This document shows positions 55,383 through 64,000 of a DNA stretch of 64,000 nucleotides, in pieces (position 1 is the first letter of the stretch; every line of letters starts with the position of its first letter). The position numbers were made by a program, and so were the translations under genes. The notes under the pieces were generated by a model, which saw nothing but the letters and a program-made list of their open reading frames with translations, ran no database searches and was not told where the DNA came from. The DNA lies in NCBI GenBank assembly GCA_022036555.1, contig CM039129.1, forward strand, positions 22,857,973 to 22,921,972, given 5' to 3'. This DNA is from Microstegium vimineum (taxonomy: Eukaryota > Streptophyta > Magnoliopsida > Poales > Poaceae).

Positions 55383-56978
55383 GTGTTATTGTTAGACGAT
55401 GACGAACCTGCGACATACGTGGAAGCAATGATGGACCCAGATTCTGAGGAATGGCAAAGTGCCATGAGATCCGAGATAGATTCCATGGGAGACAATCAAG
55501 TTTGGAACTTGGTTGACCCGCCTAATGCAGTTAAACCTATTGAGTGCAGATGGATCTATAAAAAGAAAAAGGATATGGATGTAAATGTTCACATCTATAA
55601 AGCTCCACCTGTTGCAAAGGGTTTTCGACAAGTTCAAGGAGTTGACTACGACGAGACATTATCGCCGGTAGCGATGCTTAAATCTATCCGGATCATTCTA
55701 GCAATTGTTGCTTATTTTGATTATGAGATTTGGCAGATGGATGTTAAAACAGCCTTTCTGAATGGAAATTTGGAAGAGGACGTGTATATGATACAGCCCG
55801 AAGGCTTTGTTGATCCTAAAAATGCTGGAAAAATATGCAAGCTACAGAAATCCATTTATGGGTTGAAGCAAGCATCTCGGAGTTGGAATATTCGTTTTGA
55901 TGAAGTGATCAAAGGGTTTGGCTTTCGTCAGAATGAAGAAGAACCTCGTGTTTACAAGAAGGAAAGTGGGAGAGATGGTGTATTTCTAATCTTGTATGTA
56001 GATGACATACTATTGATTGGGAACGACATTCCTATGTTGCAATCCGTAAAGACTTCACTGAATAATAGTTTTTCTATGAAGGATTTAGGAGAAGCAACAT
56101 ACATCTTGGGCATTAAGATCTATAGAGATAGATCAAAGAGGCTTATAGGATTAGGCCAAGATACGTACATTGACAAGGTGTTGAAACGGTTCAACATGGA
56201 ACAATCCAAGAGAGGGTTCTTGCCTATGTCACATAGTATGCGTTTTAGCGAGAAGCAGTGTCCTTCGACAGCTGATGAGAAAAAGCGCATGAGTAAGGTT
56301 CCATATGCTTCGGTCGTTGGTTCCATCATGTACACCATGATATGTACTCGCCCAGATGTCTCATATGCTCTATGTGTTGCGAGCAGGTACCAAGCCAATC
56401 CAGGTGAGAGTCACTGGACGCTTGTTAAAAACATCCTTAAGTACTTGAGAAGGACTAAAGATGTGTTCCTAATCTATGGAGGTGAGGAGGAGCTCATTGT
56501 AAATGGTTACACCGATGCGAGCTTCCAAACTGATGTGGATGATTCACAATCTCAATCAGGTTTTGTGTTCACAATAAATGGTGGTGCTGTAAGTTGGAAG
56601 AGTTCCAAGCAGGAGACAATGACTGATTCTACAACAGAAGCCGAGTACATTGCAGCTTCTGCAGCTGCAAAGGAAGGTGTTTGGATGAGGAGGTTTCTCG
56701 TCGAGCTTGGTGTGGTTCCAACTGCATCTCGCCCATTGAATTTACATTGTGATAACAATGGGGCGATAGCACAGGCTAAAGAGCCTAGGAAACACCAAAA
56801 GAACAAACATGTACTGCAGAAGTTTCATCTCATTCGAGAGTTCGTCGATCGAGATGAGATCAAGATGTGCAAAATACATACGAATTTGAATGTTGTAGAT
56901 CCTTTGACAAAGGCTCTTCCACAGCCTAAGCATGAGGCGCACGTGAAAGCTACAGGTATTAGATATCTTCGAGATTAG
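55383..56978 (+). pseudogene. Element E reverse transcriptase and RNase H
   Basis: This is an open stretch of 531 codons in the pol frame. RT motifs are IWQMDVKTAFLNGNLEEDVY near 55730, SIYGLKQASRSWN near 55850 and LILYVDDILLIG near 55990 (catalytic DD intact). RNase H follows with YTDASFQTD near 56507 and TTEAEYIAASAA near 56630, and the usual end VHTDLNVADPLTK-like block. One oddity is KAPPVAKGF where KARLVAKGF is usual, near 55600. It is the best-preserved pol in the window, but upstream stops disable it. Confidence 0.9.
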
Positions 56979-56986
56979 CTCTAGTG

Positions 56987-56998
56987 CAAGTGGGAGAC
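56987..56998 (+). other. Polypurine tract of element E
   Basis: AAGTGGGAGAC lies directly before the 3' LTR, nine bases or so after the pol stop region; position and composition fit a plus-strand primer. Confidence 0.65.
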
Positions 56999-58235
56999 TG
57001 TTGGGAGTATGCCCTAGAGGTAATCATAGAGATTATTGTATTCCTTGTATCCATGACATGTTATGAGTTCAATGAATATCCATTAAAGACAACATGTATC
57101 GATTAGCAATTATGTGAATTGTTTGTGAAACTCTTTTACTTGTATGGTTATTCTAAAGTTGTCCCTGATCGGAGTTTGTGCTAGAATGTACATGAATATT
57201 AGATCAACACATTATTAGTTGATGACTATGTTTCACAAGTCATGGACATAGAGATGTCAAACTAATAATGTGGGCACATGTATGACATGGGGCAGGATAG
57301 ACCCGACCTGAGATTGTCTCTATACACATCGTGTACATTATGTCCTTAGACCTGAGATTGTCATATGTACTCAAGATGTGAAATGACCTACTTAGGGACT
57401 ACCAAACGCTACTCCGTTACTGGGTAGTTATAAAGGTAGCTTTCGGGTTTGTTGAGAAACATGTTGTGAGACATAGTCAATCAAGATGAAATTTGCCACT
57501 CTCCATGATAGAGAGATATCACTGGACCACTCAAATGATTAGATCATGAAATGCATGGCCATGCTTGGGTTAAGTGTTAACCCACGAGTTGGACCAAATA
57601 TCATAAGGCAAAGGAATAACATGTATATTGTATTGTGGTGGTTCGTCTGATATCATCGTAGCGTATGCATAGGAGTTGACACGCCTTGCTAGAGGCCGCT
57701 ATCAACTATTGGTGGAGTAAGAGTACTTGGGCCATGTCTATGTGTGCGTGAGCCCATAGGGTCGCACACTTAAGGGGCTGGAAGCCTAATTCGGGTTGGA
57801 CCCGAACTAGACTAGGTTTAGGGTTACTAATGGGCCTCCAACGTGTGAGCTCATTAGGACGCCTATATAAGCAAGGGGAGGCGTGGGGCGAGTCCACTCA
57901 CGCCTTTTGGCAGCCGTCGACGCCCTCCCACGCTTGCGCCTAGTACTCCTCACGGACCTAGCAGTCCAGAGGCGTGACGCTTCTTCCCTATACGTGTGGG
58001 ATTCCTCGGAGGTGCTGCATCTGGAGCACAAGGATGAACCGCGAGAAGGAGACGTTGAGACGGACGACCTCGCAACTGCACGGCACTGCTGCGACGCGCA
58101 CGACTACATCAAGTCGCTTCCGCTGCACCTGCGTGTCTAGTGGTAACCCCGTGATCTATAACTAGAACTAGTTCCTGGTTTATGGGGTAGAAAAATTTTG
58201 TTTTCCGGCTAGCGTAGCAACCTCATAACCCTACA
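56999..58235 (+). repeat. 3' LTR of element E
   Basis: The LTR is about 1237 bases, from TGTTGGGAGTATGCCC to CATAACCCTACA. The first 15 bases are characteristic of a large copia family in grasses. The end is placed by the TG...CA rule and could be a few bases off, because the 5' copy is outside the window. TATATAA at 57864-57870 is the probable TATA box. The short frames here (57883-58140 and others) are not genes. Confidence 0.78.
57864..57870 (+). promoter_or_regulatory. TATA box in element E LTR
   Basis: TATATAA in the context CGCCTATATAAGCAAGGGG is the only strong TATA match in this LTR. Confidence 0.6.
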
Positions 58236-58590
58236 ATTGTCTCTCTACTGAGGATTCATCTTATGATTGATTGGTTATCTATTGGCTTATCTCTTCACGT
58301 TGGTATAACCATTCTATCTCTAGCTTTGCATTACATTATTTACATTCTTGCAAAGTAGAGCCTCTAGCTTAGCTTGTGTAGCTTAGTAGTATAGCTCTAA
58401 GTCTCTAGCTTTTGTGTGTGACCTAGATCATCTTGCTAGTGACTAGAATTGGTAGGTGGCTTGCCCAACCTTAGACCTAGAGCAAACTTGCTTATCGCCG
58501 TGTTTTATTCTAACAAGTTTGCTAAGTGTTGTTGTAGAAAATTTAATTAGGCTATTCACCCCCCCCCTCTAGCCATACCTAGACCTTTCA
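58236..58590 (+). repeat. Element H: 3' end of a copia LTR
   Basis: About 355 bases end in TTCACCCCCCCCCTCTAGCC then ATACCTAGACCTTTCA. The ending is of the same type as C's LTR on its own strand (CACCCCCCCTCTGGTC ... GGTCCTTCA), so H is a relative of the Sirevirus/Tork group. The rest of the LTR and of H lies beyond the E insertion, left of the window. Confidence 0.65.
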
Positions 58591-59200
58591 ACCTCTCCTT
58601 CTTCACAAGATTCTTCGCTCTTGTGCCTGGAGTAGTCGTAGAATGATCTTTCCTTTCCCAACCTTGGAGTTGGTGGTGTGTTCGGCCTTGAGAGTGGAGT
58701 TGCGTATATTGACTCTTCTTCTTATTTGGGGTATCTTTCTTCATATCTAGATATTTCTCCTTTATAGTCTGCCCATCCGTCCTTGGTGTTCTTCTTCTTC
58801 TGGTTGCGGTAGCGACGTCTTCTTCTCGTTCTATTCTGCTTAGCTTCTTCAATAATGTAGTTAGTATTAAATTAACATCGTCCTTCTCAGAGGGGAAGTG
58901 TAGGTGCACTTCTCCTGTCCCGATATAGATGATAGCTTTGGTGGTGCTTAGGAATGGTATTCCAAGGATGATAGGTGGATCATAATCATCTTCTCCCATG
59001 TCAACGACTAGGAAGTATGTAGGGATGAAGTGGTCATCAATCTAGATGGGAGAATCTTTCGCTATGCCTTCGACGACGCGGCATGTATGATCTGCCATCT
59101 AGAGTTGGGTGTATGTTGGATGTAGAGGCATTGTGTCGTATAGAAACTCATAGGTCAACTTGGCCATAATGTTGATGCCCGATCTGGTGTCACAGATTGC
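58591..59200 (-). pseudogene. Element F second aspartic protease-like domain
   Basis: The reading CDTRSGINIMAKLTYEF ends the previous frame near 59160-59195. VVDMGEDDYDPPIILGIPFL and AIIYIGTGEVHLHFPSEK follow at 58900-59010. These are the active-site loop and the second half of a plant retroelement protease. The usual D-T-G reads D-T-R (AGA for GGA), so it is dead. In-frame stops lie near 59040 and 59100. A Thr/Arg/Lys-rich linker follows before the H junction. Confidence 0.7.
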
Positions 59201-59229
59201 TTTCTGGAATGAGCATCTGTTGATTGTGC

Positions 59230-59815
59230 ATTCTATGGTTGGGACACTTGGGTCGTCCTTTTTGATCAAATGAGGGGATCTGATTTGCTGATCTTGATCA
59301 TTGTAGAGTGTCATGACCATCTTCGCTAACTCTGTTCGTACTTGCTTCTTATTCTTCTTCTTCTGCTTCTTCTGCTTGTTCCTCCCATTGGTCCTCTTCT
59401 TTGGCTCATCTTGAGGTTGTTCAGGAGCTTGTATGGTTTTGTTCTTGAAGGTAAATGTCTCCCTCTTCTCTTTGATGTAGAAACTGATCTTGGCGGTGCT
59501 AGCATAGATGACACCTCCGGTAGTGTTCAAGAGTGGCCTCCCAAGGATGATGGGTGACTCCTCATCAACTCCGGTTTCTATCACCATGAAGTCTGCTGGA
59601 ACATATGAGGTACCAATTCAGACACGAATATCTTTTAATATTCCTCTTGGGTAGCATAGTGTTCGATCTGCAAGCTGCAAACATAGGGTTGTCTCTGATA
59701 AAGGATAATTAAAGTATTTCTCATAGATTACCCTGGGCATGATATTGACGCTTGCGCCGAAGTCGCAAAGTGCTTCAGGAAACTCTATGACTCCAATGGA
59801 GATTGGGATGACGGG
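59230..59815 (-). pseudogene. Element F first aspartic protease-like domain
   Basis: An active-site loop D-F-G-A-S-V-N-I-M-P lies at about 59735-59764. FMVIETGVDEESPIILGRPLLNT and GGVIYASTAKISFY follow at 59490-59590, and a Lys/Asn-rich linker after that. It has the same layout as the domain that follows it, so F has two protease-like domains in tandem. A stop near 59620 interrupts it. Confidence 0.72.
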
Positions 59816-60076
59816 TCATCCTGGATCTCCTTTCTTGGTTGGCATAGAGTCGCCACACCACTCTTTTGTGGGGTTGTTCCAATAAATACCTACATCAAAA
59901 ATATCTACAAGATTTGCAGATTCTAATCCTTCCGGTTGTGATGGAATACTGGGGTTAGTGATAGGAACAACAGAAGCTATTTGGGTTAGTTGAGATTCAA
60001 TCATTTTATTAAAGCTAATTTGATTCTTGATGGCAAGAGAAAAATTATCCATCCTATTATTTATGGTTTCTAGTAT

Positions 60077-61324
60077 TTAATCATTGGATGCTAATTTCTT
60101 AGACATGCTATCCATTAACTTTCCTTGATTAGACACTAACTCTCTCAAAAGTGGGAAACTAGGATTATTGAAAGAATTATTACCTTGATAATTACCTGAG
60201 TAGTTACCTGAGTAGTTAGGCCTTTGTTGTTGTTGTTGATTCCAACCTTGATTTTGCTGAGGACGGTTGTAGTAGTTGTTGTTGTTGTTGTTGTTGATGT
60301 AGTTCACATCCTCTTGCAATTCTGGACAATGAGTGCTTGAGTGTCCAGTGTCTCCACACTCCTCAAAGGTCATGTGAGAGTCGTAGATGTTCATAACTTC
60401 TTTCTTTTCTCCAGCTTTCTCATCGAGTCTCTTCATGAGTAGGTCTAGCTTTGCTGACAGCATGTCTACCTCTTCGAGCTGGTGCATACCTCCACTTTTC
60501 TTTTTAGTTCGAGTTCTTTCTTCACTCCAACCTTGGTTGGATGCCATGTTCTCCACAAGAGATGTGGCTTGTGGTATTTTAAGTGATATGAACGCTCCTC
60601 CGGCAGCAACATCCATGGTCTCACGAGTACTGTTGCTGAGCCCATGATAGAAGGTCTGCATAAATAACCAATTCTCCATTCCATGATGGGGACATTCTAG
60701 GATGTAATCTTGGAAGCTCTCCCATGCTTCTAGAACAGACTCGTCATGTTGTTGCTGAAAACTTGAAATCTTCCCACGGAGAGCATTGGTCTTCCCCATG
60801 GGAAAGAACTTTGCTAGGAAGTTGGTGGCACATAGTGCCCACGTGGTATTCTTCTCCTTGGTTCCATAGAACCACTGCTTCGCTCTTCCCAAGAGTGAGA
60901 ATGGGAAAAGACGAAGTAGTATTGAGTCTCTGGGGATATCCTTGATAGTGAATGTGCTGCAAATCTCCAGGAAGTGTTGGACATGAGCACTAGCATCTTC
61001 GTGTGCTTTCCCACAGAACTGGCTTGCTTGCACCATGTTGATGAGCACAGGCTTGAGCTCAAATGACCGGACAATGTTCGCAGCAGGTCCAGTGCGGATG
61101 TTGTCCGTGGTGGGGGCTGAGAACTCACGGATTGACTTGTCTGCCATGGCTTCGAACTTTGGTGTCAAGTCTCGAACGATGTTTCGATGATCTTCTTGAC
61201 TGGATGAAGCTTCAAGCTGAGATGATGATGATGATTCTATTACTTTCTTGAGCTTGGTTTTTGTCCTTCTGAATAATGTTTCGGGATTCTCAACAAAATT
61301 GTTTGGAAGATCAAATATATTCAT
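60077..61324 (-). pseudogene. Element F gag
   Basis: This is a 415-codon frame from ATG 61324. The gag core is clear (RAKQWFYGTKEKNTTWALCA, FPMGKTNALRGKISSFQQQ, ESFQDYILECPHHG). The zinc knuckle reads FEECGDTGHSSTHC, with Phe where the first Cys would be. An Asn run coded by a (GTT)n repeat and a Gln/Asn-rich tail follow. The frame ends at 60077-60079 (TAA), and the reading then continues in the same direction into the protease. The gag could still be made as a separate protein. Confidence 0.82.
60262..60297. repeat. (GTT)n microsatellite in element F gag
   Basis: Seven GTT units in a row on the + strand (AAC on the coding strand), with a related (GTT) stretch at 60222-60238. It encodes a poly-Asn run. 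Confidence 0.85.
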
Positions 61325-61463
61325 ACATTACCCTGCATAAAGATGATAGGAAAAATAGGCAAAGATCAAGGGTAAGGCTGTACGAGTAGAGAATTGATGT
61401 TTTCTCAATCACATTAGCGATGCAAGTAATAACTCATTTATTCCTTTTGATAGCTAATCAACC

Positions 61464-61482
61464 TTCCCCGGTAATGGCGCCA
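61464..61482 (-). other. Primer binding site of element F (tRNA-Asp type)
   Basis: The - strand reads TGGCGCCATTACCGGGGA, close to the TGGCGCCGTTGCCGGGGA site of Athila elements. It lies eight bases from the LTR edge at 61491. Confidence 0.75.
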
Positions 61483-61490
61483 AAAATGCT

Positions 61491-62122
61491 TGTTGACATC
61501 TCTTATGACACTTAAGCTAGGTTGTCATCCCCAACATGCCAAAGAGATGTGGTATTGAAATATGCAATTGCTCTAATAAAATATAAATGTGTTTCTGCAA
61601 GCGCACAAATTATACCGATGTAGCATTTTAACCAGGAGTATTCTAGGTATCGTTTTTTATATTTTTACCACTAGGAAGGGATACTAAGGGAATAAATGAG
61701 GAATAAATGAAGATGATTAATGAGTATGACTACATGTGTAATGGAGAGTTTTCATCTATCTCATTCAGTACAGGATACGTGTCACATAAGATACAAATAA
61801 TGAATGAATAGTGACAAAAGATAAATACTGATCAGCATATATTTAGCCACTTAAAATAATGATAAGCACCTCAACAGATATTCTAGCAAGTCATTAGCAT
61901 GGAATTAGGACGAACTACAAAGATATTTCCTAAGTCATTCTTAACTATACAATCTAGCATACTATGATTAGTGGAATTACACTTGGCAATCATGGCAAGA
62001 TAAGAGATATTCATGTGTAGTGAGTATTACTAAGGAAGATGAAGAACATAGCAATCACTTCCCCATAATAGTACTGCTCTGCCTGACCTACAAACGGGAG
62101 GAGGACTACAAAGGACTCAACA
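61491..62122 (-). repeat. 5' LTR of element F
   Basis: The LTR is about 632 bases. On the + strand it runs from TGTTGACATCTC to GGACTCAACA. The right edge is set by the terminal inverted repeat TGTTGA/TCAACA and by the return of G's gag reading right after. No second copy is in the window. Confidence 0.65.
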
Positions 62123-62385
62123 GGACTGTCACTCCCGCGAACTCTGAGCAATGTTGACCTATTTCTCCACTGCCCTCAACCAGTCATCTGCTTCCAAGGG
62201 ATCAGCAGCGTGAGAGAACACCGAGGGATGACCTTTGTAGCTTGGTTAGGCAGATTCTGCATAAATTGCAACATAGTCTGCATCAGCTGCCCCTGCATTG
62301 CCATCAACTCCTCAGTAGTCATGGGTGCCGGTGAAAGTGGTGGCGGGTTACTGTTGGTATGAGGCATCTGTGTTCCAAAACACAA
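62123..62385 (-). pseudogene. Element G gag, N-terminal fragment
   Basis: The frame from 62385 has PMTTEELMAMQGQLMQTMLQ, then shifts near 62240 to the gag entry GHPSVFSHAADPLEADDWLR. TAG at 62159-62161 follows VEK where Gln is usual. The element F LTR begins a few codons later. The core gag is thus missing. Confidence 0.68.
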
Positions 62386-63116
62386 ATAATTATGTTTAGA
62401 AACATTACTTATACCATCAAAATCATATTATATGCAAATCTGAAATTTTCTGGACGAGAGATTCTGACAACCCTGCAGTAAAACAGTCATAATTCGAGTT
62501 ACATATATCCAATGGAGTTGGTTCTGGACTTTCTAGAAAGGTCTCGAAATTTTCTACAACTTTATCTTCACCGGCATTCCCAAATTCAGAAGTTAAAATT
62601 ACGTTAAACATGTTAAACATTAAAGAACAGAATCTGTTTCAGGTTCGAGACTGCGCAGAAACCTCAACTTGCAACAGGCATATCTCTTAAAATATAATAG
62701 CTATGAGGGTGATTCCAGTTGGACATGAACCATGGGTAAGTCTAGTTGTTCCTAGAATAATGTCATGAATTTTGCATGATCACATCTCGAGATATAACAA
62801 AGAAATTGCATACTGCTCCAGAAAACGGCAAGGACAACATAGGAAAAACTCAACCCAACTATATGTATAACATTGATTAATTATTATTAAACTTTGGAAT
62901 CTTGTAGGTATAACCACAAGATTCCAGCAAGCATTACAAAAATCCAAATCACTCATAATCATCATAACAAATAATCCAAACACAAATGGTTCACAAATCA
63001 CCAAGGACTCGCTTAAACTAGACTGAACTGCGATACTACTATCGTTCTTTATTACATAAAAGGTGCCTAAAAATTATGGATAGATCTTGCTAGACGAAGG
63101 ACTTGAGGGTCTTCTC
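62386..63116 (-). other. Element G spacer between ORF1 and gag, no gene
   Basis: About 730 bases of A/T-rich sequence with no clear coding region. It could be an intron or a leader between two ORFs: GTTTTGGAACACAG stands directly before the gag ATGCCTC on the - strand and would fit an acceptor. I see no convincing donor. Confidence 0.4.
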
Positions 63117-63857
63117 TCATGGCTGAAGTTGAGCTAGTTGAGCTTTTAATGCTTCATTCTCTTCACAAAGCTTTTCATTGAATTCCTTCTCATAAAGCAG
63201 CTCATCTTTCAACTCATCTGCCACAGTCGCCATCTCACGACCAAACCTCACCAAAGCTTGCAGCTTTGGTTTCGAAACATCTGAAAGTTCCATGTACCAG
63301 GTTCCTCTACTTGGCACAAGGAAAGGAAGATGCTTAAAACCACTATCACACATGCCATGTCGATCCCGATACTGACCGTGATAGCTAGTGAATGCCTCAC
63401 GAGCAACATCCTCCATAGCCTTCCTAGGAGAGGAACGACTCACCTTGGTCCTAAATGTGGAATTCACCATACGACGATTGTTTTCAACTTCCCAAACCCA
63501 AAGCTCTGCATGCCATTGAGATGGCCTTTGAGGATGCTTGCGTTCTGTGCAGTGGTACTCCAATGTGGCTTGCATCTCATACAAGCAGTTTTCCAGAAGC
63601 ATCTCTATCAGATCTTGTAAGGGATAGTGACGGTTCGGCTGTATGACTTGGGTCTCTTCAGTCCAACCTGTCAAAGGGACGTCTTCTAGTGCTGGCTCCA
63701 TCTGAACTTCTTCCTCTATGTCCTCCTCCTGAATGGATTCCACTCTTGACTCTTCATAGGAAGTCTCCACATCTTCAGTTGGTTGAGGCTCCCTAGCAGT
63801 GAACAAGGCACGATACTCCGCAGCTGTCAGCCTTTTGCCCTGGCGAGAGGGAGGCAT
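63117..63857 (-). CDS. Element G ORF1, protein of unknown function
   Basis: An open 246-codon frame starts MPPSRQGKRLTAAEYRALFTA. It has an acidic middle part (EESRVESIQEEDIEEEVQME), a possible globular part (ENCLYEMQATLEYHCTERKH, HAELWVWEVENNRRM) and a coiled-coil end (LLYEKEFNEKLCEENEALKAQL). Proteins that start MPP-R-G-RLTAAEYRAL are common in grass retrotransposons upstream of gag, but I do not know a function. It has no nonsense codon, unlike its neighbours. Confidence 0.6.
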   Translation of the reverse strand: MPPSRQGKRLTAAEYRALFTAREPQPTEDVETSYEESRVESIQEEDIEEEVQMEPALEDVPLTGWTEETQVIQPNRHYPLQDLIEMLLENCLYEMQATLEYHCTERKHPQRPSQWHAELWVWEVENNRRMVNSTFRTKVSRSSPRKAMEDVAREAFTSYHGQYRDRHGMCDSGFKHLPFLVPSRGTWYMELSDVSKPKLQALVRFGREMATVADELKDELLYEKEFNEKLCEENEALKAQLAQLQP

Positions 63858-64000
63858 CTACAGAGAGTTTAGACATAGATCAGATAGAAGCAAAGTTTTT
63901 CACAATAGAATATAACTGAAGAAGCATTAAAACTTTTAGTAAATAATAAGGTTTTAGTAGAAAGCATGAACAAGAGAAACAAGGACTCTAAAAGCAACCA
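63858..64000 (-). other. Element G leader, no gene
   Basis: A-rich sequence upstream of ORF1 to the window end. I see no LTR edge or primer site here. Confidence 0.5.

Larger units (their letters stand above)
53370..58235 (+). mobile_element. Element E: copia retrotransposon, right part
   Basis: It contains the rest of gag, protease, integrase, RT and RNase H, and the 3' LTR. The reading continues the gag begun at 10217. The whole element without C would be a normal-length copia element. E appears to sit inside the LTR of element H, whose end follows at 58236. Confidence 0.9.
58591..62122 (-). mobile_element. Element F: Athila-like Ty3/gypsy, 5' part
   Basis: On the - strand the order is 5' LTR, a tRNA-Asp-type primer site, gag, and two protease-like domains; the sequence is then cut by H. 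The primer site TGGCGCCATTACCGGGGA and the start LPNNFVENPETLFRRTKTKL of gag are both typical of the Athila lineage. RT and integrase are left of H's insertion and outside the window. F is itself inserted in the gag of G. Confidence 0.82.
62123..64000 (-). mobile_element. Element G: chromovirus-like Ty3/gypsy, 5' part
   Basis: On the - strand this has a first ORF (63857-63117) and the start of a gag whose conserved stretch (DPLEADDWLRAVEK) is typical of chromoviruses. It is cut by F at 62123. It runs off the right end of the window; its LTR is not reached. Confidence 0.6.

Noticed and set aside
57883..58140. 85-codon frame in the LTR of E
   Set aside because: It lies in LTR sequence downstream of the TATA box, with no domain and no link to the element's genes.
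61464..61482. tRNA-like match at the primer site of F, and similar at 32417-32428
   Set aside because: Only the 3' end complement of a tRNA is present; these are primer sites, not tRNA genes. I found no tRNA or rRNA gene in the window.

Overview
The window is plant nuclear DNA, almost certainly from a grass. It consists of nested LTR retrotransposons from end to end, and I found no ordinary host gene in its original place. The grass assignment rests on the mix of families: Tat-type Ty3/gypsy elements with an antisense extra gene, a Sirevirus-type copia with a purine-rich multi-PPT zone, a non-autonomous gypsy element with short LTRs, an Athila-like gag with a tRNA-Asp-type primer site, and a chromovirus-type gag. 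I cannot name the species.

Layout, with letters assigned here. Element A (1-9361, +) is the right part of a Tat-type gypsy. Element E (9362-10552 and 53370-58235, +) is a copia element cut in two by element C (10553-53369, -), a Sirevirus-like copia. C in turn holds three insertions: B (19466-31839, +, Tat) in its gag, and D (33548-45293, -, Tat) and I (46277-53341, +, non-autonomous gypsy) in its 5' LTR. To the right are H (58236-58590, the end of a copia LTR), F (58591-62122, -, Athila-like) and G (62123-64000, -, chromovirus-like). The inferred order of insertion is G, F, H, E, then A and C, and finally B, D and I.

Two things stand out. First, the Tat elements carry an antisense gene downstream of integrase. 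In element A it reads as five exons joined by four short GT-AG introns, all phase 0. It encodes a plant-mobile-domain protein of about 930 residues with a coiled-coil C-terminus, and it has its own TATA box and an upstream ORF that ends in TAATG. At least two of its introns sit at matching places in element B. Second, element I has lost all of pol after protease and carries an intact antisense F-box-like ORF with a TATA box, which looks like a captured host gene.

The main caution is sequence quality. From about 29480 to 42060 the bases are smeared into homopolymer runs. Comparison with clean copies of the same LTRs elsewhere in the window shows this to be a sequencing artefact. The quality changes fall inside elements B and D, not at their ends. 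Coordinates and reading frames inside that stretch are approximate. The elements are decayed, and most nonsense codons I could compare are CAG to TAG or CGA to TGA, the pattern expected from deamination of methylated cytosine.
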